Assembly (NCBI RefSeq): GCF_032118995.1
Contig: NC_092650.1
Location: 1,612,001 to 1,676,000, forward strand
Length of the DNA: 64,000 nucleotides
Reading direction: 5' to 3'
From: Asterias amurensis
Lineage: Eukaryota > Echinodermata > Asteroidea > Forcipulatida > Asteriidae
Numbering within the stretch: position 1 is the first letter of the stretch; every line of letters starts with the position of its first letter. The notes under the pieces are model-generated. The model made no database searches, had not been told where the DNA came from, and worked only from the letters and a program-made list of their open reading frames with translations. The position numbers and the translations under genes were made by a program. This document shows positions 1-12,093 of the stretch, piece by piece.

Positions 1-275
1 AATGAACGCCTAATTTTCTTGCTAACCTGTCAAATACGTTTACACCTTCGCAAATATTTCCGCTACAGTAAGTACACAAATTTGTTTACCGTTAAGCAGC
101 TCTATGAAATTGGGCCCTACAGCCAGTTTTACAAAGTGCTAGGAATGATCATATAGGATGGGTTCAATGGGTTCCAACATGTATGGTTACAGAACTTAGC
201 TCTTCCTAAGTCCTAAGATAAATCCTAATTTAGGAAGAGTTTGGTGAAATCGCCGGCTGGTTGTATCAATCTCAC

Positions 276-3200
276 CTTGTAATAAATGGGGAAAATCTTG
301 GTGGTTTTGTGCTTCGTACATGTGCGGTGATTGGGCAGATGGTTGTAGATACATGGCGTCAATGCCTTGAGCTGGATAAGTCGGCGCATTTTGCATTTCA
401 ACTTCTGCTTGTTTCAGCATAATCTGAAGGACCTCAAGTTGTTCAGACATTTCTATAAATATAAAAAATATAAAAATCATAGTGAGTTTACTCAATAATA
501 ACATTCTTTAAAGCCATAACACACTTTCAGTAAACAGTATTTTCCAAGTCCCACACTTCGTGTATCACAACTTATATATAAAATCACAAACCTGTGAAAA
601 TTTAGGCTCAATCGGTAATCGGAGTAGGGAGAAAATAACGGGAAAACCCATTCTGGTTTCTGGGCGTTTCGCCATGTCATGACATGTGTTTAAAATAAAT
701 CCGTAGGCTAGTTTACACTTTCTCATCCATTCTTCTTAATTAAAAAATACCCTCACTGTGTTACTCACCTATTTGACTTGGTATTTGCTGTTGACTTAGA
801 TCTGGTGGACTCTGAATAGGAATCAAACCATGAGAATTGGTTAACGATTAAATACAGGATTGACAACTTATCCATAAAGGAATTAGCTTCAATTTAACAG
901 CTTGCTGATTAGGAAGTCCATCCTCCAGAGAAATTTCCCTCTGAAAGTTCACTGATTCTAAATTTCATACCAGTACCAATCCTCCAGAGAAACATTTCCA
1001 TCTGAAAGTTCACTGATTCTAAATTTCATACCAGTACCAATCCTCCAGAGAAACAATTCCATCTGAAAGTTCACTGATTCCGAATTTCATATCAGAACCA
1101 ATCCTCCAGAGAAACATTTCCATCTGAAAGTTCACTGATTCTAAATTTCATATTAGAACCAATCCTCCAGAGAAATATTTCCATCTGAAAGTTCACTGAT
1201 TCTAATTTTCATATCAGAACCAATCCTCCAGAGAAACATTTCCATCTGAAAGTTCACTGATTCTAAATTTCATATTAGAACCAATCCTCCAGAGAAATAT
1301 TTCCATCTGAAAGTTCACTGATTCTAAATTTCATATCAGAACCAATCCTCCAGAGAAATATTTCCATCTGAAAGTTCACTGATTCTAAATTTCATATCAG
1401 AACCAATCCTCCAGAGAAACATTTCCATCTGAAAGTTCACTGATTCTAAATTTCATATTAGAACCAATCCTCCAGAGAAATATTTCCATCTGAAAGTTCA
1501 CTGGTTCTAAATTTCATATCAGAACCAATCCTCCAGAGAAATATTTCCATCTGAAAGTTCATTGATTCTAAATTTCATATCAGAACCAATACTCTAGAGA
1601 AATATTTCCATCTGAAAGTTAACTGATTCTAAATTTCATATCAGAACCAATCCTCCAGAGAAATATTTCCATCTAAAGCTCACTGATTCTAAATTTCATA
1701 TCAGAACCAATCCTCCAGAGAAATATTTCCATCTGAAAGTTCACTGATTCTAAATTTCATATCAGAACCAATCCTCTAGAGAAATATTTCCATCTGAAAG
1801 TTAACTGATTCTAAATTTCATATCAGAACCAATCCTCCAGAGAAATATTTCCATCTTAAGCTCACTAATTCTAAATTTCATATCAGAACCAATCCTCCAG
1901 AGAAATATTTCCATCTAAAGCTCACTGATTCTAAATTTCATTTCAGAACCCCTTCGCTTTTCGATTAAGTGCACTGGGTTCTTGTACGTTACACAACACA
2001 CAGGACCAACCGCTTTACGTCCCATCCGAAGGACAAAGTATCATGGTTTTGTGTAGATCTTGCTGTAAGGACGCAGGTGTCACGACTCTCGCACCCACAC
2101 TCTGCTGAACAGAAACACCAGAGCTTGAGTTCGGGCCATTAATACCAGATGTTGTATTCCAAACGATATTACCAACTTACCATGGCTAAGACCATGTCGC
2201 AACAATCGTCATCGTTTTGAACACTGGGAGTTTCAATGATACCTGCTTCCGCCACAGCTGCAATATCTTTAAAGAAATCATCAAATCCAAACAATTTAAA
2301 GATGTTAAATTTGCATCAGGGAAAAAGAATATTCATTTAGTTTTTACCTATATACACCGATGTGTGTTAGCACTGTACACTCAGTACTTACCCGAGCTCT
2401 GTGAATAAAATAACAGGTATATTACCCGCATGGGATTTGAACAAAGGATTCGAACTGCATCTAGCCACAGGGCAATCTCGGTGGTCTAGTTGGTATGACA
2501 CTGCTCTAGAATTGCAAAGGTCGTGGGTTCGAATCCCACCCGAGTAATAAACCTGTGATTTTTTTCACAGAGCTCGGGTACCTACCGAGTATACAGTGCT
2601 AACACACATCGGTGTATACAGGTAAAAACTAAATGAAAATCCAAATAATGTTAAAAATGTGTGATCAACTTTAGGCATCTTCTTTGAAATATGGACCATT
2701 TTACAACCTCAAATGTCATTTTTTTTTAAATTATTTTTGACCTTTTCAGATATTTCAAATAATTCTATACATATTAAGGTTTATTAAAATGTTCATATAA
2801 GGATAGAGCAGTTAATTTTAATTGTGTTGTGATCATTTTAAAAGTGTAGAGTCTGCAGCAGTGAAACCTGTGGTTATATATATTTAAATCAAAACTAGCT
2901 TAAGTAAATCACAAGGAACATTCATTGTTTACTATAATGAGGTCCAACAGATGTACTTTCAAATAAAATCAGTAAAAAATCAACAAAACACCAAACACAG
3001 AAAATATAAGCCTGACAGAGGAGGGCATAAGGTTGACAGAAAAACAAAGCAAATATTGTCTGTAATTTTTTTTTTTCTGGCACAAGACTACTGTAATTTC
3101 GCCGATTATTGCAGCCTCTCATACCTAAAACCTATCAAAAATAAAAACTTTGTCAAGCGTCCACATTTTATTTTTTAGGTAAAAAACGTCAGTTTCGAAC

Positions 3201-4955
3201 GTAATTTTTGACAGATTTTAAGTGATGATCGCCAAAAAATGACAGATTTGCATGACGTTCCAGAAAATAGACAGACTTAATTGCAAAATGACGTTCCAGA
3301 CTTTATTACCTTCGCGCAATCCACATCAAACGTAACTGAACAGAAGTTGATTTAGTTTCCAAAAACTAGCGTTCTGAACAAAGTATTTCCGTTGTAAATC
3401 ATCTGAAAGACGTTTTGGTTTTTCGTCTGGAGCTGTCCGATGGATTGTCGAACGGCAGTAAATGCCGACGTCATTTTCTTGACAGAATTATTTTGCCCGA
3501 GTATAAGATCGCGCAGAAAAACATGTGCTGATCGCGCGTTCTGTAAAAACACTGAGGGTGCCTGACTACAAGCAGGCGTTTGAGGGGGTACGTCTCGTGT
3601 CAAAGGTCAACTTACAGGCCGATCAGAAAATTCATGAACGTCGCGCTGAAGTAAATGACAGACAAGAAAATTACATCGCTGGAGATTTGAAAAACTGATT
3701 ACTCTGATAGTTGACCAGGTATCGCAGCAATCATTGTCACAAAATAACCATTATTTAAACATGTTTTCTTTGTATTTTTTTCGAACTTATTGAATGTGTC
3801 AAAAATTGGTTAACTCACGTGTTTCTTATTGTTGATATTTTTGACGGAAAAAAAAAGACGCACGGAAAATTACCGATATTTATTTATTTATTTTTTTTTA
3901 ATTGTCGGACTTTGATTGTCTTTTGCTGTTAAATTATTTGTCAACATCCCCCACCACCCGCGCATTCAAAAGTTAAATAAATGCCCTGCAAATATGAAGT
4001 TTTGATCATTTAAATACCTCAATTATCCAACAGGTTGTTGAGGTCTGTCAAAAATGCTGATGTCAGGGACTCAAAATCTTCTACCTTGATTTATTTGAAA
4101 GGCCTGGGCTATCAAAATTGTGTATAATATCTTACTAGGTACCTTTTAGTTTATTACAATGTATAAATAAACAAAATAGCTTTCACTTATGAAAATATCA
4201 GGGTCCGAATTTCAGACTTACAAATGGTCCACATAATAAAGAAGATGCCTTTAGCAAGTGACAGTGCTGTAGTTGAATCCCTGTTGTTCGAGTCCTACCA
4301 TCCCAACCAAAATGCTTGGGCCACCCATTCGCAACCTGGCAATTAACATTCCCTGTCCCGCCCCCCCCCCCCCCCGGTCAATGTTGATGGCAGCGCTGAC
4401 CGCGCAATTAAGAGCCAACATAGAAAGGGGGAAGGGGGGATATGGCCGAGATTGTAGTCCTTCATGAATATGTTAAGTTTGTCTTGTCAGTAAGTCGTTG
4501 CGTCACACACGCTCTTATCTGCTGCACGCCCAAAGTGGTCTATTTTTTTTGGCTCTATAGCTGGCATACATTTGTGCATGCTGTGTGTAGTTTTAGAAAA
4601 CTTCACTAATTTCATGGCTCAAAGCATTTCTTACGAAAGAAATATTTAACTAAGTGAGTGAAACATTTAAAAAAAAAAAAAATACATTTTTTTAAATTAT
4701 GAAACTGATTCATGAAGCACCAAGGCCTCTAAAAAGGAAGCGGGCAGGCACGCTAAACATATTTTATTTTTTGTTTGGCCGCACTTACCATTCTGAAAGC
4801 CATATGGCATGTTATCTTCACCAAGCATTGCTAGGAACTGCCCCAGTGCCATACTCTGTTGTGCTTCATCAACAGTCATCACCTCTTGATTAGTCTCCAT
4901 CTTGTATTCAAAAACGACGATCCGTACACCAGGATAAAGGCAACCAAAAGATTAT
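276..4955 (-). CDS. IRF-like gene A, 5' half (tandem paralogue of gene B), runs off left edge
   Basis: Exons read on the minus strand: 4789-4955 (ATG at 4898-4900, preceded by a short 5'UTR and a TTTTAG acceptor), 2181-2266, 769-811, 276-452. Junction phases are 1, 0, 1, and the last visible donor is phase 1, so coding continues beyond base 1. The 418 visible coding bases give about 139 residues: a short acidic start (METNQEVMTVDEAQQ), an acidic patch NDDDCCDMVLAM, a Gln/Pro stretch and SEQLEVLQIMLKQAEVE. No domain is recognisable alone. The assignment rests on gene B, which has the same phase series, an exon of the same length (43 nt) and a matching acidic motif (PDDDFNQMLLAT). The IRF association domain is inferred to lie left of the window. 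The reading frame stays open past the 276 donor to a stop at 196, so intron retention would give a short form. There is no IRF DNA-binding domain before or within these exons. Confidence 0.6.
915..1950. repeat. 61-bp minisatellite, about 17 copies
   Basis: A unit beginning CCTCCAGAGAAATATTTCC recurs every 61 bases (starts near 921, 980, 1041, 1102, 1163 and so on to about 1893). Most units differ by 1-4 bases; the outermost are more diverged. It lies in the intron of gene A between the 43-nt exon and the 2181 exon. Two variants (aaCattt/atCag and aaTattt/atTag) alternate in the first half, suggesting growth by multi-unit duplication. Confidence 0.95.
2336..2640. repeat. tRNA-derived SINE with inverted-duplicated tail (foldback)
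   Basis: The core at 2468-2549 has pol III-type boxes, TGGTCTAGTTGG (A box) and GGTTCGAATCC (B box), closed by CTCGG/CCCGAG pairing. The flanks 2336-2410 and 2561-2636 are inverted copies of each other: both hold CACCGATGTGTGTTAGCACT or its complement. A normal-orientation relative lies at 62878-63055. A tRNA gene was ruled out because the anticodon arm does not fold cleanly. Confidence 0.75.
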
Positions 4956-5045
4956 CTAAAACAAGGAAGATAAACGTTCATTTCAGTTTTTTTAAATGTT
5001 ATCATGACACAAAATCATGACACAAATTCTAGGAACACGAACTTA

Positions 5046-5705
5046 ATCCTCTTCCTTCCTTCCTTCCTGTGAAGTGCAGCCTCGCATATGTGAGGATAAA
5101 TGCACTGCGTGTTTGCGCATGCGTCCAAGAAAAATAAGCAGGACATGCTGTCGAGTGCGGAAATTTTTAGTGTAAACAAGTGCAAGTAAAAACTGTTGGA
5201 TATGGAGAGCTACTTAGATGGATGAGCCTTAAGTGCAAGCTTAAAGGCGTCAAGCGATTTGTACTCCGCTGGATCTACTGCTAGGCTATTCCAGTCCCGG
5301 ATGGTACGTGGGAAGAAGGAGTTAGTAAACACAGTTGATTTGGTGTGAGGGATGACAAAGCGGGATTTGTGACCTCTTGTTGTTGTAGATAGATGGACGA
5401 GGTACTGGTTCCACTCAATGTCAACGAGACCATAACGGATTTTGTACATCATAGCCAGACGACTGCTAGTGCGTCGGTCCTGTACGGATTGCCAGTTTAG
5501 CTCTTGTAGAATAGCAGAGACACTTCTTGTCCTGTCGTAGATCCCTGTGACAAAGCGGGCTGCATTGCGTTGGACTTGTTCCACTTTCTTGGAGTTGCGC
5601 TGTGTGTGGGTGTCCCATACAACACTAGCGTACTCGACTGTTGGTCTTACGAATGTGTTGTATGCAGACTCCTTGATCTTATGACTGTCTAATGGATCCT
5701 TTTAT
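5046..5705 (-). mobile_element. LINE (Jockey/CR1-type) 3' fragment, 5'-truncated
   Basis: On the minus strand an open frame ends with the C-terminal part of a non-LTR reverse transcriptase protein: FVRPTVEYASVVWDTHTQ, EQVQRNAARFVTGIYDR, STTTRGHKSRFVIPHT, SFFPRTIRDWNSLAVDP. It stops at 5210, is followed by a short 3'UTR and ends in a (GGAA)n tail (TTCC repeats at 5053-5068 on the plus strand). Truncation near 5705 is typical of target-primed insertion. It nearly matches 59487-59880. Confidence 0.85.
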
Positions 5706-5957
5706 AACACTCAAAACACAAAAAGGACACAAAACTTACCAGATCCCGAAGTCAAACAGTGACAATCGGCATTTGTAGTGTAGTGGTAAAACGGAGTAGT
5801 TGGGGACTGAATTACGGTAAGAATTTATATTTTTTTTTACAATTTTTGAGATTGCGGAGTGGATTTTCTGTCGCCCCCAGGGTCAATTATGAATTAATGA
5901 GAGTTCAAAGGACAAATGTCAAATACAGCGCCCCAGTTACTGGGGGTCTAAAATTAG

Positions 5958-6092
5958 TTTGGAAAAGTTTCCGTATGGCGCCACCACTTTTTCATTCGAA
6001 ATAAAATAATATAGTATCTAATTTACCTGATTGATATATCCCTTTTTGTAAAAATGAGTGCAAAAGTGGTGGCGCCATACGGAAAGTTATCC
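5958..6092. mobile_element. Short MITE family 6, copy 1
   Basis: About 130 bp with long terminal inverted repeats: AGTTTCCGTATGGCGCCACC and GGTGGCGCCATACGGAAAGT. The AT-rich centre has TTACCTGATTGATATATCCC. A nearly identical copy is at 12094-12227. Confidence 0.85.
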
Positions 6093-7144
6093 ATTAGTTT
6101 TAACAATAACATCATAACAATAAATATGATAAACTAATTTGAAATACAACACCACATGAATGATCACATCCACACTTGAATTTTGAAATGATTTGGATAG
6201 ACAACGGAGTTATACTTATAGATTATATTTATTAACTTACCATTAACTAAAATCCTACTTCTCCAAAGTCCTCGTGAAAAGAGTTTCTGATAAAACAAAT
6301 AATGGTGATGACTTCAGTGTGTTTATCTGTGCACCATCCAATCAAGTTACAATGCACGCCTCTGCCTTTCATTTAGTTACTATTTTTGGGATTTTGGAAT
6401 TCCCAGATTGCATCATTGAACAAAATAATGTTCAATATGTAACATGTAGTTCGATGTAACAATTATGCTTATGTTTGTCAATAAAAACCAGATAAAACAA
6501 CACTTATTTTTCTTAAATATTCTTTGGGATACTATTATCTTTCAATATCTAAAAAACCAATTAAATTTGTATAATGTGATTGTCAATAAATATAAACATG
6601 AACTACATCAAGCCAACACTGTGATAACAACGCCGTTGTTGCTTTTATTTTTAGCAGATGACGACACCAATCATGCGGGGAATACTCAAAACCTTAAAGG
6701 GCGCCCTCAATGCTGTCAAATCAATGCAACAAGGCAGTGTCGTCTGCATTACAAGGGTCAAAACATTTTGTTTAACAGTCAATGATGTATTTTTTCATTA
6801 CGTGTTGTAGTATTATTGTGAAGCCAAATTGAACTCAATAAAGAACGAATTGAATACCAAGTGAATATGTCTCATGAGCGTTTTATTCTTTGGTTCTCGA
6901 CCATCCTGTTATCCCATAATATGTTTCCCAACTTCTAGAGGTCACTCTAATTTGCATAGGTCTCATTTGCATAGCACAGTAAACAATGCGTGTAATGCAT
7001 ACATGCACGTGTAATATCAGGACACTACACGTGTTATATAATGAAGATGATATCGCTGATAATGAAGGTTTTTTATTGTCAACTGAATGGATCAACGGTA
7101 ATTATTGTGATGAATAATCCATACCATTCTGATTATCAAACTAA

Positions 7145-7286
7145 TCCTGAGATGGTTTAAGGAGCGATTTAAGGCCCAGTGACCAGGGGTAATAATGTGA
7201 AGCGCTTTGGGACGCCCTTCGGGTGTAAAAAGCGCTATATAAAAACGGGTTATTATTATTATTATATTATTATTATTATTATTATC
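7145..7286 (+). repeat. Retroposon 3' tail with GCGCTATATAAA...(TTA)n
   Basis: GAAGCGCTTTGGGACGCCC, AAAGCGCTATATAAAAACGG and then a TTA microsatellite is a common tail of invertebrate SINE/LINE elements. A related decayed end lies at 8445-8500. Confidence 0.5.
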
Positions 7287-8504
7287 CTAAACTAATTCAA
7301 TAATTGTGAGAATAATAATAGATAAAACCAATGATAAAAATGTTCAACACAAAATTAAAAATCCTCAAAAAATGCCCTCTCAAATATGAAATTCCAGGCT
7401 TGGAAATTTATTGATATTCCTAAACCGTTGACAAGTTTCCTTATAAATTAGAAAAACAACCTCTGTTATAAATGGGAAAATAAATAAGAAGAACTTGTGC
7501 TAACTTCAGATACATAAAGTTATTAAAAAAATAATGATTTCTCTGATAAACCATTTCAGTAACCTCCTTAAAAGCACTGTACACTTTTTGTAATTGTCAA
7601 GGACCAGTGTTCTCACTTGCTGTATCCCATCATAAGCATAAAATAACAAGCCTGTGAAAAATTGGGCTCAATTGGTCATCCAAGTTGCGAGAAAATGATG
7701 AAAGAAAAAACAACCTTGTTGGACGAATTTTGTGTTTACAGATAAGAATAAAAGTCTTCTAGCTAGAAGTCTTTTAATATTTTAGTGAGAAATTATCTCT
7801 TTCGCAAAAACTACGTTACTTCAGAGAGAGTTGTTTCCCACAATTTTTTATACTATCAACAGCTCTCCAATGCTCGTTACCAAGTCAGTTTTTAAGTTAA
7901 TGTTTGTTTCGAGTAATTACCAAATGTGTACCTTCCCTGTAAAGGAGGGCTGTTTTATGTGTACAATTTTGCATTTTAGCAATTTTGTTATTTACAACAT
8001 GAATTGGAAAATGTTTACTTTTATTTTGCACACAGACATATTACATATTTTGCCGATACACAATACAAGCAGAAGTAAGAAAGAACAATATTTACAATCT
8101 CAAACATGATACACATTGGCATAACCGGATTTGTTTAAAATATTTTTTGTTGTGGGGGGGGGGGGCTATTTAATGTATTGAAACAAATGACTAATTGTAT
8201 TTGTCCATTAAATGCACCATTTTAGATTCCACGCAAACCTGAAAGCATTAATAACAATTTTAAAATATATGGCCTTTCATGCAAGAGAAATCTTTTCTGA
8301 TACTTTTTCTCTACAAGAATTTTTACGAATGATGCTGTTTTAAAAGGGAATATGTACAAAAAGGTTCTTACAATGCACAAAACATTTTGCTCTGCTCTGC
8401 TATAAGGGAAATCGTTCAGCGATTCTATTCTTGTGATGATCACTATAAGAAGCACTTTGAGCGCTTTATAATTTTGTTGTTATTATTTATTATTATTCTA
8501 ATCA

Positions 8505-11500
8505 CTACTGACTTGTAAGACTCTTTGAAATCTGAATTCTGTAATCACTAACTGGAAATGAAATATGCTGGTCGTCATTTCCCCAGCAATGTTGCATCCT
8601 TGCGCGAACAGGATTCACGATCATGGACGCCAAGCAGTAGCTGAGGGCACCCTCATTAGGGTTCCACGGCTGGGCAAATGTGAAATAAATAGCAGGGTTG
8701 ATCGGTGAGATGTGGTTGTTGGGTAGAAGTCCTGCTGGTTCATTTCTAAACGTGGGTTTGTTGACAATGAAGTGCTTTAGCCTTTGCTCGAACATCTCAT
8801 TATCAAAGACCATGACTTCGTTGTTCCTCTCTAGTTTGTACGGAACAAAGTCATCCATTCTCCCTTCAGCGATCGGTCCTTTCTCTGTACTCCACCAGAA
8901 AACTTTACTTTGACAATGTCGGGTCGCATAAACATTTCCCATGTCATCACATCGAAGATACAGGCTGAAAATGACAAGAAAGAAAAATCAAACCCTTTTA
9001 ATTCCATTTGTCAATTCTGGTTGTGAAGCCAAGGACACTCAGAAAAGTGAACTAGCCAAGAACTGTACTAGCCATGAGACCCAACAAAGAGAAGACAAAG
9101 CAGGAAGTTTTAGTTTTAGATGTCGGAGGAGCACCCAAGATAATTGTTCCAGGGGAAACCCATGCAGTCAGCCCAGGTTGGGACTGAAAACCCAATCCAC
9201 ATGGTGCCCTCGGTGGAATCTGAACCGGGTCCTGGAGGTAAAAGGCGAGGAAAGTTGTACAAAGTCAGATCTACCTACCCATTTTCTAGAGCTTTCAGAA
9301 TTTGGATGGTGAACTTGAACTGAACATCTGTCATTCTTTTCTTCACATTGACTGCAATGCCTGGGAACTCCACTCTTGTAGGCACAGCCTCTCCCGAGTC
9401 AAACAGCGAAGGTTTATTATGGTAGACGAGGCAGCCATTTGGGTTCTTGACATGTTCTCTGACCACCTCTTGAGAACGATAGCGTAGCCGAATCAGCAGC
9501 TCCTTTCTTGAAAGTTGTTCAAGTGTCAGTGCCGGTGTATTTTCTCTTGATGCATTCCTTGTTTCTGGAGAATTCAGAGCCACCTCAGCGGTATTGCCTG
9601 TTGAAGAAGTTGGTAGCAGCAGCGAGTCTTTCCTAAGGGATCCCTGATTGGTAAAACTCGGCTCAGGAACAATCCCTGAAATCATTGCAAACGGATTCCC
9701 AACTGGAACTGTTGGAGCAATATCTTGAGAAAAAAATAGATAACAAGAACAGTTTCACAATCTTGAACAATCAAAATGTGCGCAAGTGTGCGCACAACGC
9801 ACATGTTTTAGCGAGTGAAAGGTCTTTTTTTAGGCTTTTGATGTCATATGCTAGGGGTATGTTTAAAATAGTTAGACAAACAACACTGTAATGTTTGTTT
9901 TAAAAACCTTACCATAGCTATCAGAAGGTGATAGTAGAGCATTGTCCAACCATAGACTTGTACCAGTCTCCATCGGCGATTCATTCTGATTGACCTGTCC
10001 AAAGACATCATTGATGAAGTCTAGATCTAGTGTGGAAAAAACAGAGACTATTTCAAGTTTATCTTAAATCTTGTACCATTGAGAAACAAGAGTGTTGAAT
10101 TGTTGACATGTTGACATTATGGTATCACACTGGAAACAACAATATTTCTTTATTGTCAAATTCACAGTATTTTGGACTAAGTCCAGGGGCCAATTTCATA
10201 GAGCTGCTTAAGCAAAACAAAACATGCTAAGCACAACAAAATTATGCTCACCAGGATAAGGTTACCAGCCAAACTACCATGTCACATGTACCATTTGTGA
10301 TTGGTATCCACTCATCTCTGCTTAGCGGAGATGTGTTTTTAAGCAGTTCAATGAAATTGGGCCCAGGGCTCATCCACAATGGTATGAGACATGGGTCTAG
10401 GAATCGGACTCGTTCCCAACTAACTCAAAGTTTTACTAAAAGACATCAGACTCGACCTTTATGACTCCGACTTCACACTTATTTAATTTATCCCCCAAAC
10501 AAATTTCTCAGAATATCATGCTAAACACATAACTTCAATGCTTATTCTTAATTTGAGAGTAATCAAAATATTTCCATGCAAGTTGATACCGAGAAGTATA
10601 TTCACCGACCTAGCATTGGTAGCGTCTGTTCTTGCCCATTCTCGTTAGGAATCTGTCCAAAGAAAATACAAAAAAATGAATGGCCTGATGACCCCGGCAC
10701 GGGCTTCCTTGAAGACAATGACAATTAAATTATACCTGTTCATGTTGGTTGTATTTCTTTAGCCTTCAAGAAAGACTCTGCTAGGGTTGAAACCTCAGGC
10801 CAAACCATTTTTTGTTGCATTTATAACAAAGGTCCTTTTGGTTGGTAAGCAGTTTGCAACAACTAATCAAGTGTTTCACATTTTCGAGAGTTTCCCGAAA
10901 CACAATTACAACAACAAAAAATGTTAGCTTTCAAAAAGATTTGATCTTACCGTAGCCAAAAGCATCTGGTTAAAATCATCATCAGGGACACCATAGGAGG
11001 ATGAAAGTCCCACTGGTTCTTCAAAAGGCAATTTGAAGAAAAAAAGAAAATTAAACTGGGGTGCAAGTTAAGGGCAAGGCAAGTGCAACGACTGATTATA
11101 ATAAAACAGCAATGTAGCTGCTCAGCATTGCATCACATTTTGAAGTTAAAGTTAAAAGCTCCATCGAGCTAACTGTGTTTTACTCATTTAAAAAATACAG
11201 CACCTCAGCAATTCATATTTTTGATGGAAGCTTTTTACCATCATTATCTTCAAATCGTGTAAGTTTAAAGTGTAAATGTGTGGATATTGGATTTTGTGTC
11301 CTACAAAAAATAAACAGAGTTCTGTGAAGAAAAAAAAATTACACAGGCAAATGACTTGGGTGGGATTCGAACCAAAATGTCTTGGCTTACCTTCTATGCT
11401 CCTCATAGGAGGCAACCCAAGGTCATCCAGCATCTCATGTTGCTTGTCGAGCAAACCTTGAAGAGAGTTCGTTGCTAGACTAGTTGGAAACATGTTCACT

Positions 11501-11532
11501 GGGAAAATGTTCACCCTTGCAGGCACTGAAGG
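8505..11532 (-). CDS. IRF-like protein B with C-terminal IRF association domain, no DNA-binding domain seen
   Basis: Exons 11391-11532, 10951-11018, 10610-10652, 9913-10020, 9279-9723, 8505-8964 join with phases 1, 0, 1, 1, 2 and end at TAG (8505-8507). The best start is the ATG at 11491-11493; upstream in-frame codons in that exon are probably 5'UTR. The product is about 420 residues. The N-terminal 115 or so are acidic and low in complexity. The last 250 match the IRF association domain (IAD): LLIRLRYRSQEVV opens it, then NPNGCLVYH, then VYATRHCQSKVFWW and KLERNNEVMVFD, which line up with the IRF4/IRF8-type pattern VYATRLCRSKVFW...KLER...FD. The IAD mediates partner binding among IRFs and is related to the Smad MH2 fold. 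The five-tryptophan IRF DNA-binding domain is not seen up to cyclin E. If real, the protein could act only through partners. An unseen upstream exon carrying the domain remains possible. Confidence 0.8.
10186..10367. mobile_element. Palindromic MITE family 1 (GGGCCCAATTTCAT ends)
   Basis: Arms GGCCAATTTCATAGAGCTGC ... AGCAGTTCAATGAAATTGGG. The body has CAGGATAAGGTTACCAGCC and GTACCATTTGTGATTGGT. This is the most abundant repeat in the window. Other copies, some partial: 1-118, 18985-19228, 32681-32928, 34860-35058, 36529-36670, 38281-38405, 40147-40400, 42378-42670, 43029-43232, 53626-53839, 63844-64000. Confidence 0.85.
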
Positions 11533-12093
11533 CTAAAAACCAACTGGTGTACAAAAAAGAAAAGTCTTTGTCCATAAATCACTGAGTTCTACTTACCAAG
11601 TCAAATTGTCCTGCAATTTTATCTTACATTCTATGAACAATCTTTTTCTCCAATGACAATGAAATTATAGACTTGTGGACAAGTCGTTTTTAAAATGTTT
11701 GTAGCGTTCCGGCTTTTTACGCGATTTTCTTGTGACAGTGGCAATGTTCTCACAAGATAGTTACAATAATCGGAGCGTTACAATTATTGTGCCACTTCAC
11801 AAGACTGCTTTCCCCCGCGAGACTAATGCATCGCAACTATTGAGCAGACTCGTATGAGGGCAGTGATTTTGCGAGAGCAGTCTTTGATCGCTGAAAGCTA
11901 GCTACTGAGTGTAATTTTACAGTAAAACAACAACACAATCTTAAAGATTGATATTATAAATAGAATAAAATTAAAATAAAAAGTAATACAAATGATTTTT
12001 CATTCACTGATAACTATGGAAAATGTTGATCGAGCAAGATGAATGTGATGATGAATTATTGAAGTATTTTACAAAAAGAATCATGACATAAAC

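Larger units (their letters stand above)
4956..8504. other. Intergenic DNA between IRF-like genes A and B
   Basis: Contains the LINE fragment (5046-5705), the family 6 MITE (5958-6092), the tail at 7145-7286, a degraded family 5 MITE (7568-7900) and a G13 run near 8153. The 3'UTR of gene B probably occupies the right end, and the promoter of gene A the left end. A retroposon-like end with CAATAAAGAACGAATTG is at about 6835. No gene was found. Confidence 0.6.

Noticed and set aside
2266-2310. Longer gene A exon including LFGFDDFFK upstream of the chosen acceptor
   Set aside because: The frame is open and looks protein-like, but there is no AG acceptor upstream within reach. The TTTAAAG acceptor gives the phase needed to join exon 1.
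2468-2549. Functional tRNA gene
   Set aside because: A and B boxes are good, but the anticodon stem does not pair properly and the segment is embedded in a repeat with a decayed relative at 62878. A SINE is the better reading.
3352-3603. 83-codon minus-strand open frame
   Set aside because: No recognisable domain. It lies in a gene A intron among GACGTTCCAGA-type repeats, so an old repeat is more likely than a gene.
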